A stretch of 64,000 nucleotides of DNA from Ooceraea biroi (Eukaryota > Arthropoda > Insecta > Hymenoptera > Formicidae). The stretch covers positions 5,456,001 through 5,520,000 of the forward strand of contig NC_039515.1 of the NCBI RefSeq assembly GCF_003672135.1, in the 5' to 3' direction. The notes beneath the pieces were generated by a model, which was not told the DNA's origin, did not search any database, and worked only from the letters and a program-made list of their open reading frames with translations. Each line of letters begins with the position of its first letter. Position 1 is the stretch's first letter. Positions 37,101 through 48,554 of the stretch are shown in pieces. Both the position numbers and the translations under genes were made by a program.

Positions 37101-37498
37101 AATCTGCATTTTCAAGCTTTCTTGGTTGTCCCGAGCGTTCTTTGTCCTTTACATCAGTATCACGACTTTTAAAGCGTCTAAACCAGTATTCACACGTCTT
37201 AATTGATGGGGCAGAATCACCATAAGTTTCCACAAGAATTCTATAACCCTCAGCCGCAGTTTTCTTTTGATTAAAAAACAAAAGCAACGCATGTCGAAAA
37301 TGCTGTTTCGGAAGTTGCATTTTTACGATGATATAAACAATAAACACGACTGTTATTGCATCTATTGCTATAATGCTACTAAATGTCATGGATAATGTCA
37401 AGACTGTAAGAAAGAACAGTTATCGGAAACAGCTATTGGAACAAACTGACACTACAGCCATCTGTTGCAAAACCCTCAAAACTAAATCACACTCCTAA
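34123..37498 (-). mobile_element. mariner transposon with a four-fold internal tandem repeat (defective)
   Basis: The ends TTAGGGGTGTGATTTAGT (34123) and ACTAAATCACACTCCTAA (37498) are inverted repeats continuing through GTTTTGAGGGTTT. TA flanks both sides. The total is 3376 bp, but a unit of about 701 bp is present four times; removing three leaves about 1.27 kb, a normal mariner size. The transposase reads on the minus strand. An N-terminal helix-turn-helix part is intact once (about 37320-36859: QHFRHALLLFFNQKKTAAE, DRTTVTKHLHEMGK). Catalytic-region pieces (TGDEKWICFDNP, LLRDNARPHVALS, SPDIAPCDYYLF) occur in each unit. Each unit also has frameshifts after the QKKEES stretch and after GSKVMLC, so no copy encodes an active enzyme. 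The single 3' end (about 34123-34300) encodes the C-terminus. Confidence 0.95.
34246..37048. repeat. Internal tandem repeat of the mariner, 4 units of 700-701 bp
   Basis: Unit boundaries, set at CTGGCAAG, are 34246-34945, 34946-35646, 35647-36347 and 36348-37048. CTGGCAAG also occurs once at the far end (37049) in the transposase N-terminal region, so the duplicated segment is bounded by an 8-bp direct microhomology. Units differ by scattered substitutions and one deletion (unit 1 has GGAGATACGCG where the others have GGAGAATACGCG), so this is not a simple assembly copy. Confidence 0.93.
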
Positions 37499-37549
37499 TA
37501 CTTTAGCCACAATTTGTTTAATTAAAATATACTTAAAACTTGAATATTA

Positions 37550-40500
37550 TCATTTCATCTTCTTTCGCTGTAACAAATGTTTCTTGAGGGCTATTTGTTT
37601 CTCTCTGAAGGATCGTTTCACCTTCATTTTTAATTTCTGTTTCACCATTGAGAATGCTTTCCCTTTCCTCTTCTCGCGATTCGTCTTACTGCACATTGGG
37701 TTTCTTCGTCCGTCTTTAAAACCGAATTTATCCCTTTCTTCTTGTCCCTTCTACAAAGTCAGTAATGTTCTAGTTAAACAGGCAGGCATAACGTAACGTT
37801 AAAAAATAATTGTTTATACATACCTTTACAGACTTCACTCGAGCAGCTTTATCGTGCCTGCGCTTCTTATGTATATTCTCTATATCGCTAAGTTTTACCA
37901 GTTCTCCCGAGTTCTGATCCTTTTCGACTTGATCGCGCGTCCTTTTAACGCCATGCTTAGCAAACGTTATTTGCTGCTTCGCCAATGCAACATCAATTTT
38001 TCGGAAATCCTTGTCGGTAAGTAATCGTTCGGCAGATATCACGGACGCTTTTGTTTTTCTCTCAGCCGTGAATTCCTCCTTTTGCTCCAATTTAAGTTTC
38101 ATTTTTTTCTCTAACTTTTGTTTTTTCTTTTGTTGCTTCGTTAAAACGCCTTGCTTTTGTGAAACTTTGTTTGCATCCCCTTTCTCGCTATTCGTTTTGC
38201 AATTATTCTCTGCTTCATTAGTCTCGCTAGGGGATAACGTTACATCCTCCTCCTCCTCATCATCACTATCTGATTCCGCCGTTCCGTCTCTATCGGTTAC
38301 CGACTCATCATCATCGATTTCTTCTTCACTACTGTGATTTACATCGACCCATTCATCATCGTCCTATATTCAAATATATAAGTCGATTTTTCTAGTGAAA
38401 TAATAACAAAAATAATAAAATATTTTTTTGGATATATCTCTACTCACTTCATCATCACTGCCTCTACTATCTTCATCAGTATCATCATTATCAGCTTCCT
38501 CGGTATTGTCGGCAGGTCGATCAATCAAAACTTCTGCACCTGGTACGAACTCATTTGCTTGAATTTCACCATATTTCGGAGCTTTTATCATAACGTTGGC
38601 TTCTGTAGGGCGGCCTTTGTCTTTTTTACACAACAAGTCAGGATTTGTGCGCCTGAACGTCCCAATTAAAGAGCGTGCTGCCATCATTACAGAGCGCTCC
38701 TTATAATGCTTATATTCTACTAAATCGCGAAATAAATCTGCATTCATTGCCAATGGGCATCGTGTACATATCTCACGTACGGCATTTAAGCTGAATAAAT
38801 AAAGTTATACATTAATAATGGTAACCCAGAAAGAGAGAAAGAGAAAGAGAGAGAGAATATGTTTATAAGCATGTATTAAAATACATTTCTTTACCCGATA
38901 GCTATCACATCCGCAGAATTTCTTTCCGTTATAAAATTGTTTGCCAAGGTCTTTAAGATGGATTCCAGTGTTTCGGGTGGTACTAATTCATGTGAAGCTT
39001 GAGCTATGAACTGTAAAAGTTTGGTAACATCTGGAAAAAATAAAAACGAATATATACAATCTTGATAAAAAGGATTTTTCCGAATTAATTTAGAACAAAA
39101 ATATGCTAATAGACTAATAGTTTGTATAACTAATGGTATTATAATAATAATTAGATAATAAGCAAATTATAGTTAGATAGTTATGATGTATTACGTTATA
39201 AAACTTACCACGCTGATGGGGATGGAGAAATCTCTGTATGTATGGGTAAAAATTTAAAAGAAACAAATTATGCAAACCGATAAGTCTAGAAACAACATCG
39301 AGAATCATTAGCTTAACTTCAAATCGGTCATTATTTTTGTTCAACTGCTTGAACAGCTTTTCAGCAAAATCCTGAGGATCGTGGATTAGGTGCAATGCTG
39401 CAAAGTTATATTGTGGTGCCTTAGATCTCTTCTTTTTTGCTTTCTGAAATACATATTAAAGATACAAATTATAGTGGATATTTTTAATAGAGAGAAATTA
39501 TTGATAAATAATTAAGTTCAACTTACTACATACAACTGTTTAGCTTTCTGCAACTGTTTGGATCGCTTCTTTGTTTTTTTATTGACTTTATTAGCCATCA
39601 TAATTTCCTTCATGTTTGGCTCATCATCCGAATCACTGTCATCACTGCCCTTTTCTTCCGGATCAGTCCCCAAAAAGAATTTTAAGCAAGCAACTACTAC
39701 TTTCGTTATCTTAGAAAAACAACCAGTTGCTATAACATTAACAGTCTTGACATCATTCCAGACGTTTTTATTATACAATTCTATCATAATGTCGGCGGAC
39801 ATCTTTGCAGCTTTAGTATTAGGACTTTTTAGCATAGAGAACATAAAATTTTGTAAAACCGTATTGACTTTAGTGTTCTTATGCTTTGCATTCATATTCT
39901 TGATGTCTGTAACAATGTGTGTTTGAAGAAATTGTCTCAAAGCTTTATCCTGGCATTTTAAAAGTTCAAAAAATAAACTGAGGAGTGCAGTAGGTTCTAA
40001 AAGGGATTTGTTGCGCAACTGGATCAATGCTTTGCAAAATGTCTGTAAGAAATATTATAATAATTTATGTATGTGCACGCGATTATATTTACTGCCGTAA
40101 TGTAACATTATAATGCAATTAATGCTTACCATTCGCATTTCATTGTCTAATAGGGTATTATGAGTCTGTAATATATCAACAATCTCTTGAGGAAATGTTT
40201 TCAAATCATCTGGGTAACAATGGGCTACCTGTAATGATATACAAAAAGGTAGACAAATGTTTAGTATATGCATAATTTATTGAATGATTTTTCAAAAAGT
40301 GTGCATAATAATTATATTTAATTAATAGTTATCATGTGTACAATATTTGTCATAAAGTATGCTATACACCTAAATACACAATTGGTAATTGTATTACTGC
40401 TTAATAATTGCTTATAACAGTTAACAAAATTATTTTGAAAATGGATATACAGTATTACGACACACAACAAATTACAATACTTTTTGATATCTTAAATCTC

Positions 40501-42719
40501 TACAATAAATCGATTTCCACAAATTATTATGTACATATCTTGATTATGCTAAAATAAATAAATTTTTATGTTAAATATAAAAATACTTTTATACTTTTTT
40601 TAGTTATTAGTTTTTCTTATTAAAAATTCTAGAACTTTTACGAAGTATTTATATAATAAAAGCTTTACGTGTAGATGGACGTAAGCACATATAAAACTAA
40701 AACTAAAAATGGACGTGGCAAATTGTACATAAATGTATGAAGTATTTTCAATCTATACTCATGCTCAAATAATTTTTAAGATCAAAACCAACAGTCTTAG
40801 CTACGACCGCAACGAAATCATAACTTGTGCAACACTTGAATTTTGGCTCATCTAACTGCAAGCTGTGATCACCAGCGACGGTTAGTAAACCGAGTTGGCA
40901 CATGGTAGATATTTGAGCGAGTATATTAGCATTAATATCTACTTTTTCGTCAAGAATAGCGCAAAAGATCGCGAGCATTCTCGAGACAGTGAAAATTCGA
41001 GTTTTTTTCTTCAAGTCTATTTCTGTCGCCTTCTTAATCGATCTGATCTTTTTCTTTTTCTTGCTACTCTGTTTCATAAAAATATGTTGATCATATTTTA
41101 CTGGACTGTGCGAAGCTAGATATGCAGCAATCAACATATACTTTGCGTAAAACGGTAGCTCGAAACTCAGAGCTAACTTCGTCGTCGATTCAATTTCTCG
41201 AGATATCTGATAATCAGGTTGCGAAAAATCGCCGGCAGAAACTCGGAGATAAATCACTTCGAGATTAGACCTCAAAGTAGCAGAGATATTTCGCCACAGA
41301 GCAGTAACATTGTCTGGATCAATTTGTTTACTTTCTATGGGTTCCACATATTTGGCAAAATTGACTTTGGCCATGTGTCGAAGCTCATTTAGATCTCTAC
41401 AAAATCGGAAGAACACAGAGAGGAAGAGATTCAAATAATTCTTATAAAAATCCGTATCATATTTCGCTAGTTTGTCCAATAACAACAATTGAGCCAATTC
41501 TTCCTTGGTGTACTGTGGAAAGTAAATCCTTATAGGGTTCAATGTACCTATTTTAGTATTAAATTTGTCCCACGTAATCTCGCTTATAAAGATTGTACAT
41601 ATATTAACATTGGATAATTCCCTGAGCCTCAAGACGGCTGGCAGAAAAGTTACATCGAAATTCCTTATCCTATGACATTTGTCAAATACTAACACGATCG
41701 GACGTTGATCGCTGTGCAAAATTTTCTTAAGCGCAAGTATAAAGTCCATGATATTGTCGCAGCTGTAGTTCGACAGAACATCACTGCTCGGTTCGTTAAT
41801 AGACGCAGTCAAATCGGCCAACATATAATTATACATGTGCTTACTGCCTAAATGCTCCATACAATTAATATAGCTGGCATTATAGTTTAAATGTTTGAGC
41901 AAACTTTCTATAACTAGTGACTTTCCAGTAGCCGTATGACCGTACACAAATATGCTCTCTGGCATTGGTTCGTTCGCTGCACCGATTAAAGAGTACAGCT
42001 GAGCTATAACTTTCTCCCGGCATTTAATATTATTCCTTACTTCTTCCAAATATTTTTCCATTTTTAAAGCTTAAAGTATTACTCAAGAAACAATAACGAA
42101 GTACAATTGGTCTCCAATTTCAGTTATGTATCGTACAGCTTTAAGAATAACGCGCAAGAACTTTGATAAATTATTAGTGTATTATATTTGTTAAGCAAGT
42201 AGAGTATGCTCTTATCACTTTTATAACTTAATGCATGCTAACCTGGGCCAGGAAGATTACCAAATCATCGAGACTTTTGTTATACTGTGTGGGTTCCAAG
42301 CAAAAGACTTCTAGAGTAGATTTGTAGTGCTGTTGTTGCTGGAGAAACTACAAGCAAATATATTTAATTTTTCAATATTGATATCTCTTTGTTTCTTACA
42401 TAAAAGTATGATTCTGGGTATGGTCCAGGTCTCGCTACAAATGCTTGGAAGCGTAGTCTATCTTTGTTCTACATTGAATGAGTAATAAAGATAGACTACG
42501 CTTCCAAAGCATTTGTAGCGAGACCTGGACCGTACCCACAGATTCATAAAAATATAGTTTATAAAATATAATGTGTAAAAAAACTGCACATTACTGCAAC
42601 CAATTATTTTATTATCAAACTAAAAACCTTACCTCTTCTTTGTAGGATTCTGAATCACGTTTGATAAGGTTCTGCAGTTGCGGAAGATTATCCGGTAGTT
42701 GATTGTTATGCCTTACCAT
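37550..42719 (-). CDS. SDAD1: SDA1 homologue (ribosome biogenesis)
   Basis: Nine coding exons on the minus strand: 42719-42633, 42347-42243, 40228-40130, 40042-39527, 39443-39209, 39030-38895, 38790-38448, 38363-37824 and 37750-37550. They sum to 2262 nt, 753 aa. Start block LPDNLPQLQNLIKRD, then VAHCYPDDLKTFPQEIVDIL, the LLELFFELL-like repeat region, THIVTDIKNMNAKHKNTKVN, NVWNDVKTVNVIATGCFSK, LIHDPQDFAEKL, FLLNFYPYIQRFLHPHQRDVTK and RCPLAMNADLFRDL all match SDA1. An acidic stretch (EEEEDVTLSP region) and a basic KRSFREKQIALKKHLL C-terminus follow. SDA1/SDAD1 acts in nucleolar 60S assembly and export. Intron 2 (42242-40229) contains the complete ORC5 gene on the same strand, and intron 1 contains a 124-bp hairpin. 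A leader exon is likely upstream, since an acceptor (TTTGTACAG) precedes the ATG by 9 nt. Confidence 0.95.
40748..42061 (-). CDS. Orc5: Origin recognition complex subunit 5, intronless, nested in SDA1 intron 2
   Basis: A single open frame of 437 codons from the ATG at 42061. AAA+ features: Walker A GHTATGKS at about residues 41-48, Walker B region RPIVLVFDKCHRI at about 121-133, sensor-like ICTIFISEITWDKF, then the family's C-terminal blocks (YFPQYTKEELAQLL, FFRFCRDLNELRHMAKVNFAKY, LPFYAKYMLIAAYLASHSP, TVSRMLAIFCAILDEKV, FKCCTSYDFVAVVAKTVGFDLKNYL). Length and order match ORC5 (human 435 aa). ORC5 is a structural and ATP-binding subunit of the complex that loads MCM helicase. The gene has no introns, unlike its surroundings, and lies wholly inside an SDA1 intron in the same orientation, so it needs its own promoter and terminator within that intron. 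A retrocopy origin is possible but unproven. Confidence 0.95.
   Translation of the reverse strand: MEKYLEEVRNNIKCREKVIAQLYSLIGAANEPMPESIFVYGHTATGKSLVIESLLKHLNYNASYINCMEHLGSKHMYNYMLADLTASINEPSSDVLSNYSCDNIMDFILALKKILHSDQRPIVLVFDKCHRIRNFDVTFLPAVLRLRELSNVNICTIFISEITWDKFNTKIGTLNPIRIYFPQYTKEELAQLLLLDKLAKYDTDFYKNYLNLFLSVFFRFCRDLNELRHMAKVNFAKYVEPIESKQIDPDNVTALWRNISATLRSNLEVIYLRVSAGDFSQPDYQISREIESTTKLALSFELPFYAKYMLIAAYLASHSPVKYDQHIFMKQSSKKKKKIRSIKKATEIDLKKKTRIFTVSRMLAIFCAILDEKVDINANILAQISTMCQLGLLTVAGDHSLQLDEPKFKCCTSYDFVAVVAKTVGFDLKNYLSMSID
42415..42538. repeat. Near-perfect hairpin in SDA1 intron 1
   Basis: Arms of about 54 nt (TGGGTATGGTCCAGGTCTCG on the left, CGAGACCTGGACCGTACCCA on the right) with one or two mismatches and a one-base bulge (ATGCTTGG versus ATGCTTTGG). 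The loop is about 15-20 nt. It could be a miniature foldback element or an RNA hairpin; the sequence alone does not decide. Confidence 0.8.
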
Positions 42720-43147
42720 TCTTACAATCTGTACAAATGATTATCATGAATTGTAACAAATAACATGAAATATAGTTTATAAAAATGTAAAGAAACATAT
42801 AAATAGGCAAAATATTATTGTCATACTTACACTTAACTCTCTCTCTTGAAAATCGAAGAATTTATACAGAAACTGCCTTCTCAGCTAGTTTCTTCTCGTA
42901 AAGTTTTTTGGCGTAGTGGAATATTACAACTCAAGGTGCTGTGCTCATTCGCATAAGGCATCAAATCGATACATTATCCAACTTATTAAAGCTGTATTCT
43001 TTTTGTAAAATCTACAATTTTACAGATATTATTACACAGTAACGTTCCACGTGCAGCTATGGCAAGTACAAAAATAACCTACATTCAGAAAACGACGGTT
43101 ATCGGCCCCGCTAAACCCTTCAAGGGAGAGCTAGAGGGAGTTGGACT
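42720..43147. other. SDA1 5' flank with an orphan plus-strand coding start
   Basis: This stretch contains the SDA1 leader and promoter on the minus strand. On the plus strand an ATG at 43059 opens MASTKITYIQKTTVIGPAKP followed by FKGELEGVGL, and is then interrupted at 43148 by a transposon that sits next to a LINE poly(A) junction. Its composition is protein-like, but I do not recognise the peptide. It may be the 5' end of a gene destroyed by the insertions, or a chance frame. Confidence 0.3.
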
Positions 43148-43946
43148 GGTAAAACTGAAGGAGACGGGTCCTCCTCACCGATTTCCTTCTAACTTTGTAG
43201 AAACGTATATTTTGGTCGTAAAAAAAGATTGCGAGAAGGAAAATCGTCGCTCTCGAGTAGAACCAAAGTTACAGCTTACTGAAAAATGACAGTTTCGAGG
43301 TTAGGAAATCTGTCATACCGGCGGTCTACGGGCGTAGTGCACACTGACCGAGCATGCGCGTTGTTATGCATGTATATTACATAAAATTGTTTAAAGCAGT
43401 GAATTGTTAATATAAATCGAATCGTTAAAGTAAATAACCAAAAGCACAAATAGTTAAATGCACAGTTTTCTCTGCTTTAACCAAAATCAAAGTCACAGTT
43501 AAATAGAAATTATTCTCTGCTTTAATCGCAAGTAAAAACTGCAAAAGAATATATTTAATTTTAAGATTTGTTTATTGGATTAAAATTGAGATCCAACATC
43601 TCTTTAAAAATCGTGGTTATTGACAATGGAAATAAAATAAAGGATATAATGAATCTTTTCCAAGTGACTTTAGAAGTATAATAAAAAAGAATGAATAGAA
43701 AAAAGCTTTTGTTCTAATCATTAAAGCAGAGAATATACGCATGCCCGGTCACTCTGCGCTGTCCTTGTACACCGCCGGTATGACAGATTCCCTAACCTCG
43801 AAACTCATTTTTCAGTACGTTCTAACTTTGGTTCTACTTGAGAGCGACGATTTTCCTTCTCGCAATCTTTTTTTAGGACCAAAATATACATTTCTACAAA
43901 GTTAGAAGAAAATCGGTGAGGAGGACCCGTCTCCTTTAGTTTTACC
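43148..43946. mobile_element. Non-autonomous DNA transposon (family A, copy 2)
   Basis: Ends GGTAAAACTGAAGGAG at 43148 and its inverted partner at 43946. The 8-bp target duplication GTTGGACT is exact at 43140-43147 and 43947-43954. Inverted repeats of about 220 bp match copy 1 at 1993. The interior is AT-rich without transposase. An 8-bp duplication fits hAT, P or Merlin-type movers; the GG end would suit Merlin, but I cannot decide. Confidence 0.92.
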
Positions 43947-43956
43947 GTTGGACTGG

Positions 43957-44946
43957 TTTTTTTTTTTTTTATTAAAACAAAATATAAATACATATGGCGC
44001 TGGGAACTACCCCATATTGCCCGCCCTTTACAAAATTGGGAAAAAACATTTCTTAAACTCTTAAGAAAGACATGAGTGATATGAACTCTTAACCTCTCGC
44101 ACATATGTTGTATAACAATAACCACCTCAATAACTATGAAATTCAAAGATTATCGAAGAATACAAAACTCATTCAGTACACAACCATATCATTACTTATA
44201 AATTCCTTTGCATAAGTCTCATTATTAGACTGCGATTTTAATCGTTCCTAGAAAGTTAGTTAACGCTGTAATAGCACCTAAGTTCATTGTATATAAAATT
44301 TGCTCAATACTATAAGGACTATAAAACTTATGCCTCTTTAACTCCCTGAGGAGCTGTTGTCTTTCATCATCGAATAGAAAACATTGCCAACAAACATGAT
44401 TCGCTGTTTGATTGCAATCATTACACAAACATAACGGAGATTCAACTATGTGGTGATTAAATAAGCTTTGATTTAGAGAAGTATGTCCGGAACGCAGCCT
44501 ATTGATTATAACTATTTGTCTTCTATCTAATTGTACATCGTGAAACCACGGTTTTCTGGTATTACTATAAAAAATATCACAGTATTTCATCCCCTTACTC
44601 CTACCTTCCCTTCTAACATAATAATCAAGATCAGAGAACATTTTTTCTTTCCAATGCGCTTTTATATCTTGTGCTGGTATAAGCAAGTCGGTATCGTTGG
44701 ACTGATTGCCGAATTCTAACGCCACAACGCCATCAAATGAAACTAAACAATCGTGATTGGCATTACCGGCAACGCCAACATTACTGGACATATGCCATCG
44801 ATTTCGTCGGTAAAACAGACTCCAGGATAGACGAGCGTTTCGGAACACCGCGATCGTTTGGAAGGCGCAACTCGAGGTCATGAAAGGAAAACCAATTACT
44901 TTACATGCGTGTACGGTAATTGATGCGTGGTGTCAGTTGGTGTTCT
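43957..44946 (-). mobile_element. 5'-truncated non-LTR retrotransposon (LINE) 3' fragment
   Basis: Read on the minus strand, a coding segment (from about 44940 to 44225) encodes the end of an RNase H-like region (WHMSSNVGVAGNANHD) and a C-terminal zinc-knuckle block (RRQIVIINRLRSGHTSLNQS, ESPLCLCNDCNQTANHVCWQC). This is the order seen in I/R1/LOA-type LINEs. A 3' UTR of about 255 bp and a 14-base poly(A) follow (T-run 43957-43970). The reverse transcriptase and endonuclease are absent, so this is a dead truncated copy. No target-site duplication was found. Confidence 0.8.
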
Positions 44947-45317
44947 TTAAGGGAAAGCTGGAGTTGCTAGTGAACTATTTTTTCACTATAGCGATGGTAA
45001 TTGCAGTTTCGAAAATTCTCTTTATTGCTTGTGCAGAATAAAAAATCCTTTTCCACAAATGAAGTATAGATAGAAAGAAAGCCCGCTCTACAGGACTTTA
45101 TATTCAAAATGAAAAAAAGTTAGAAAAGACAAATGCAAGTTTTTAACTTTTCCATTTTGAATATAAAGTCCTGTAGAGCGGACTTTCTTTCTATCTATAC
45201 TTCATTTGTGGAAAAGGATTTTTTATTCTGCACAAGCAATAAAGAGAATTTTCGAAGCTGCATTTACCATCGCTATAGTGAAAAAATAGTTCACTGGCCA
45301 CTCCAGGATCACCTTAT
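44947..45317. mobile_element. TTAA-FB foldback, copy 3
   Basis: Starts TTAAGGGAAAGCTGGAG at 44947 and ends CCACTCCAGGATCACCTTAT. The right flank reads TTAT where TTAA is expected, so the target duplication is mutated or the edge has shifted. Its right arm shows more substitutions (GAAGCTGCATTTACC, CTGGCCACTCC) than other copies. The two ends are of the two alternative types seen elsewhere (GGGGAAGC and GGTGATCC). Confidence 0.85.
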
Positions 45318-45594
45318 ACCCGCATCGAGAAAGCATGTAAGAGAGAGTACGCATAAACATTCAAGTTCATTCTAGTAGATTTTAAGTTATAACTAGATTA
45401 TTGTTATAAAGAATGTGCCTGCATCTTCGGTTTTATTTAACAATATTTAACAAAGTGATGTCATAATTTGAGATCTACCATTATTATAAATTATATTGTG
45501 CAATACTGAAGCTTTTGAAGTACATGCGAACGATTCTGATGATTGGCATTCGATCTTTTGCAGATTTATCGCGATTAGACCTAAATAATATTCA
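45318..45594. other. Intergenic, no gene seen
   Basis: Unique AT-rich DNA between the foldback and the PIF/Harbinger-type element. Confidence 0.35.
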
Positions 45595-45597
45595 TTA

Positions 45598-46794
45598 CAC
45601 AGGGCGACATTTTTAGACTTTTTGTCTGCTGTTTGAATATAAAATATCATTTTCGATGTATTTTTTCACGCTGAACACGAATCCAGCCGCGAAATTGCTC
45701 TATGACGTCAGGTTTTTGAGAAAAATGAGATTAAAAGTGTCAAAAGTGACGTTTTTTGCCATTTTTATGAATTTTTCGCTGGTAAAATAAATTTTATTTT
45801 TTACTTTCGTTTACGCCATCTTAAAGTGCCAACTTTTATCTTTAAACTCGATTTTTCGAAACTCCGTAGGATTTTTTTCGCCGAGTTAACCACTCCGCTG
45901 TCAGACGAACATTTCGGCCTCCGTAGCACTCGATTTTAAGTATTTGTGATATTAAGTTATTAAGTTTATATGTGCCTATGTACTTATATAATATCTTTTT
46001 AATGATTTAAAAATAAAAAAATGAAATTATAAAAAATGATTAAAGAAATGAAAATTAAAATGATAAAAAATGATGTAGGCTGCCTCCACGTGGTGCACTC
46101 TAGTAAACGTAGAAGGTTTGTAAAATCGCTCCTACTGCGGCTAAACGGTCTACGAACAAAGAACATGGTGCAGGATACTGTGTTTGCATCAGTAAGGTAT
46201 AGTTAATTTTTGCTCGTGTAAAGTACATTGTACACAGAAGATTTAAAATGCCAGAATCTCATTTGGGGAAGCGAAATGTAACCCACCCAGAAGTAAAAAA
46301 ACAGTATATACCAAATTTTATTGAAATTCTAATAGTTTTACAAATTTTGGTCCGCCATATTGGATCGGCCATATTTAATTTTTAAAATCTTATCTCAGAA
46401 TTGGACTCAGCGACCTCAAAAACCTTCATATTAAAATCATTATTATCCAGTTCTGAAGTTTTGTTCTCCAAGTACATTTTTGGCACGAAATGTTCGTCTG
46501 ACAGCGGAGTGGCTAACTCGGCGAAAAAAAATCCTACGGAGTTTCAACAAATCGGGTTTAAAGATAAAAGTTGGCACTTTAAGATGGCGAAAACGAAAGT
46601 AAAAATAAAATTTATTTTACCAGCGAAAAAATCATAAAAATGGCAAAAAACGTCACTTTTGACACTCTTAACCTCATTTTTCTCAAAAACCTGACGTCAT
46701 AGAGCAATTTCGCGGCCGGATTCGTTTTCAGCGTGAAAAATTACATCGAAAATGATATCTTATATTCAAACAGCAAAAACCATGTCGGCCTGTG
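45598..46794. mobile_element. PIF/Harbinger-type non-autonomous element, copy 1
   Basis: Ends CACAGGGCGACAT and ATGTCGGCCTGTG, with long inverted repeats of about 310 bp (to the AGACGAACATTTCG block on each side). TTA is duplicated at 45595-45597 and 46795-46797; a 3-bp TWA duplication is the PIF/Harbinger hallmark. The interior is AT-rich and non-coding. A second copy in opposite orientation lies at 51936-53189. Confidence 0.85.
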
Positions 46795-46797
46795 TTA

Positions 46798-48554
46798 TTA
46801 GTAGGATGCATCGCTGCAGAGAATCGTTAAAGGCAACACACTGAGGAAACGGACGTCAGAACTCGTCGAAAGAAGCGAGTCGCTATCTTCGCCTTCTTCG
46901 TCTCGCCCTCTCTCTTTCTCTCTTAAGCGTCGATGTAAGAATCGTGTGAAAGTATGCCCGTTTAGTTTTTACTGTAGGTCTTGCGCAAGCGTAACAGATT
47001 CCTTGTGCGTAGTCATTCTGCATTCTGTAACGTAGATGCATCCGCATCTCTCTCTCTCTCTTGCTCTCGCTCTCTCTATCTTCCTGTAACAAATTTTTAA
47101 ATTAAAATTTTACAGTGCAAAGTTCATGCGTAATATTCAAATGAAGTCTCGAGAACAAAAGGAGGATAAGGATTTTATTTGTTACTTTGAATAATTTGTC
47201 TCCAGCAGAATTCTTAGTACATAAAGTGTAAAAGCTTTAATAATTAAGTAAACTACATATTATAATTGTTATATTCTATCTTCTATTTTGTGATACTTTC
47301 CTAGGAAAATGCGACAGCAATGCACTTCCGCCGCAACTCGCATAGGACAAAGAATCGCCGGGCGATTATTCAGAAGGTAGTGACTCAAGTACGCACACAC
47401 ACACACAAAGTATAATATATATACTAAGTCTATACGTCTGTACTGTTTCACGTTTCTGTGTGCACAGCTGCGTTGTATGTGTGAGATGAAACTTATCTGC
47501 GTAATCGTACAGATGCTCCTCGTTATCATAGGAGGAGTTCTTCGTACGAATTACTCTATACTTCTGGTAATAATATAGCTTACAGTGTTACAGGTATATA
47601 TTTTGTAATTATATATTTTATTAATAATATCTTCTTACCGCACAATTGAGTTATTTGTAGGCGAGGCAAATGTTTCTGCAGGATTTAAAAACTCGATGAA
47701 GACAATTCTTCTACATAAGATTGCAACAATTCTTTGCGTTTTCAGACATTTCGTCTAATTTCCAAATCAAATTAACTGTACAGGAATTTTGATTACAATT
47801 CAATTCGATAATTTATTCGTGCTGTCAGATATTGCAGATTCGCCATATGTACATTTCTTGTCTTTTCTCTATTTCTGTTTTCTGTCTCTGATATGTTTAG
47901 GTTTTCTAAACTTTGATAAACAGCAAAATCTCGTGGTTTCGACGATGAATTCATGAGATTTCACTCATTTATCCGTAACTTTATACACATCGCGTTTTGT
48001 ATATTCAGCTGCTGACTAACTGTGCAAACTCTATTCAGACTCAAGATTAAACACTCATGGAAAGCGGCTCGGAATTATTTGGCTCTTCTTACTTACATCG
48101 GACTAAGAAACAACAGAATGACAGAATCTTTTTTTTAGTCAGGTGGCATCAATTACAAGAATCGACGCTCGAGAAAAATACGTGTGAGTCTTAAGAAAAG
48201 TATTATTTAATTCAAGTACGTGTTATTCCAAAAATTATATCGCAAAATGATATATTTTATCTTATTTTCAAGGAAAGTAATTAAAAAAAATAATATAAAA
48301 ATAAGAAAATCTGTGTGCGAGTTTGCCTATGGAGGTCTCGCGCAGAACACTTTACTTCCGAAGCGTATATCACCTGGAAGTGGTGACGTAATCCTTTTCT
48401 ATAAAGCTCGAGATCTATGATACTGATTACGTATCATCGTGATAAACGCAGTCCATCAGCGGTATTACGTGTCGGACGCTACCGCGTTGCACATTCCGTG
48501 GAAGGTGCGTTTGTGTGCGCGTACGCTGCGCACACGCCCGGACCACAGTTTTCC
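46798..48554. other. Intergenic region with simple repeats
   Basis: Contains CT/GA-rich tracts (about 46905-46925 and 47046-47083) and a short (AC)n at 47395-47406. From about 48440 it becomes CpG-rich and probably belonged to the promoter region that continues at 50027, now split by the transposon. No gene is recognised. Confidence 0.4.
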
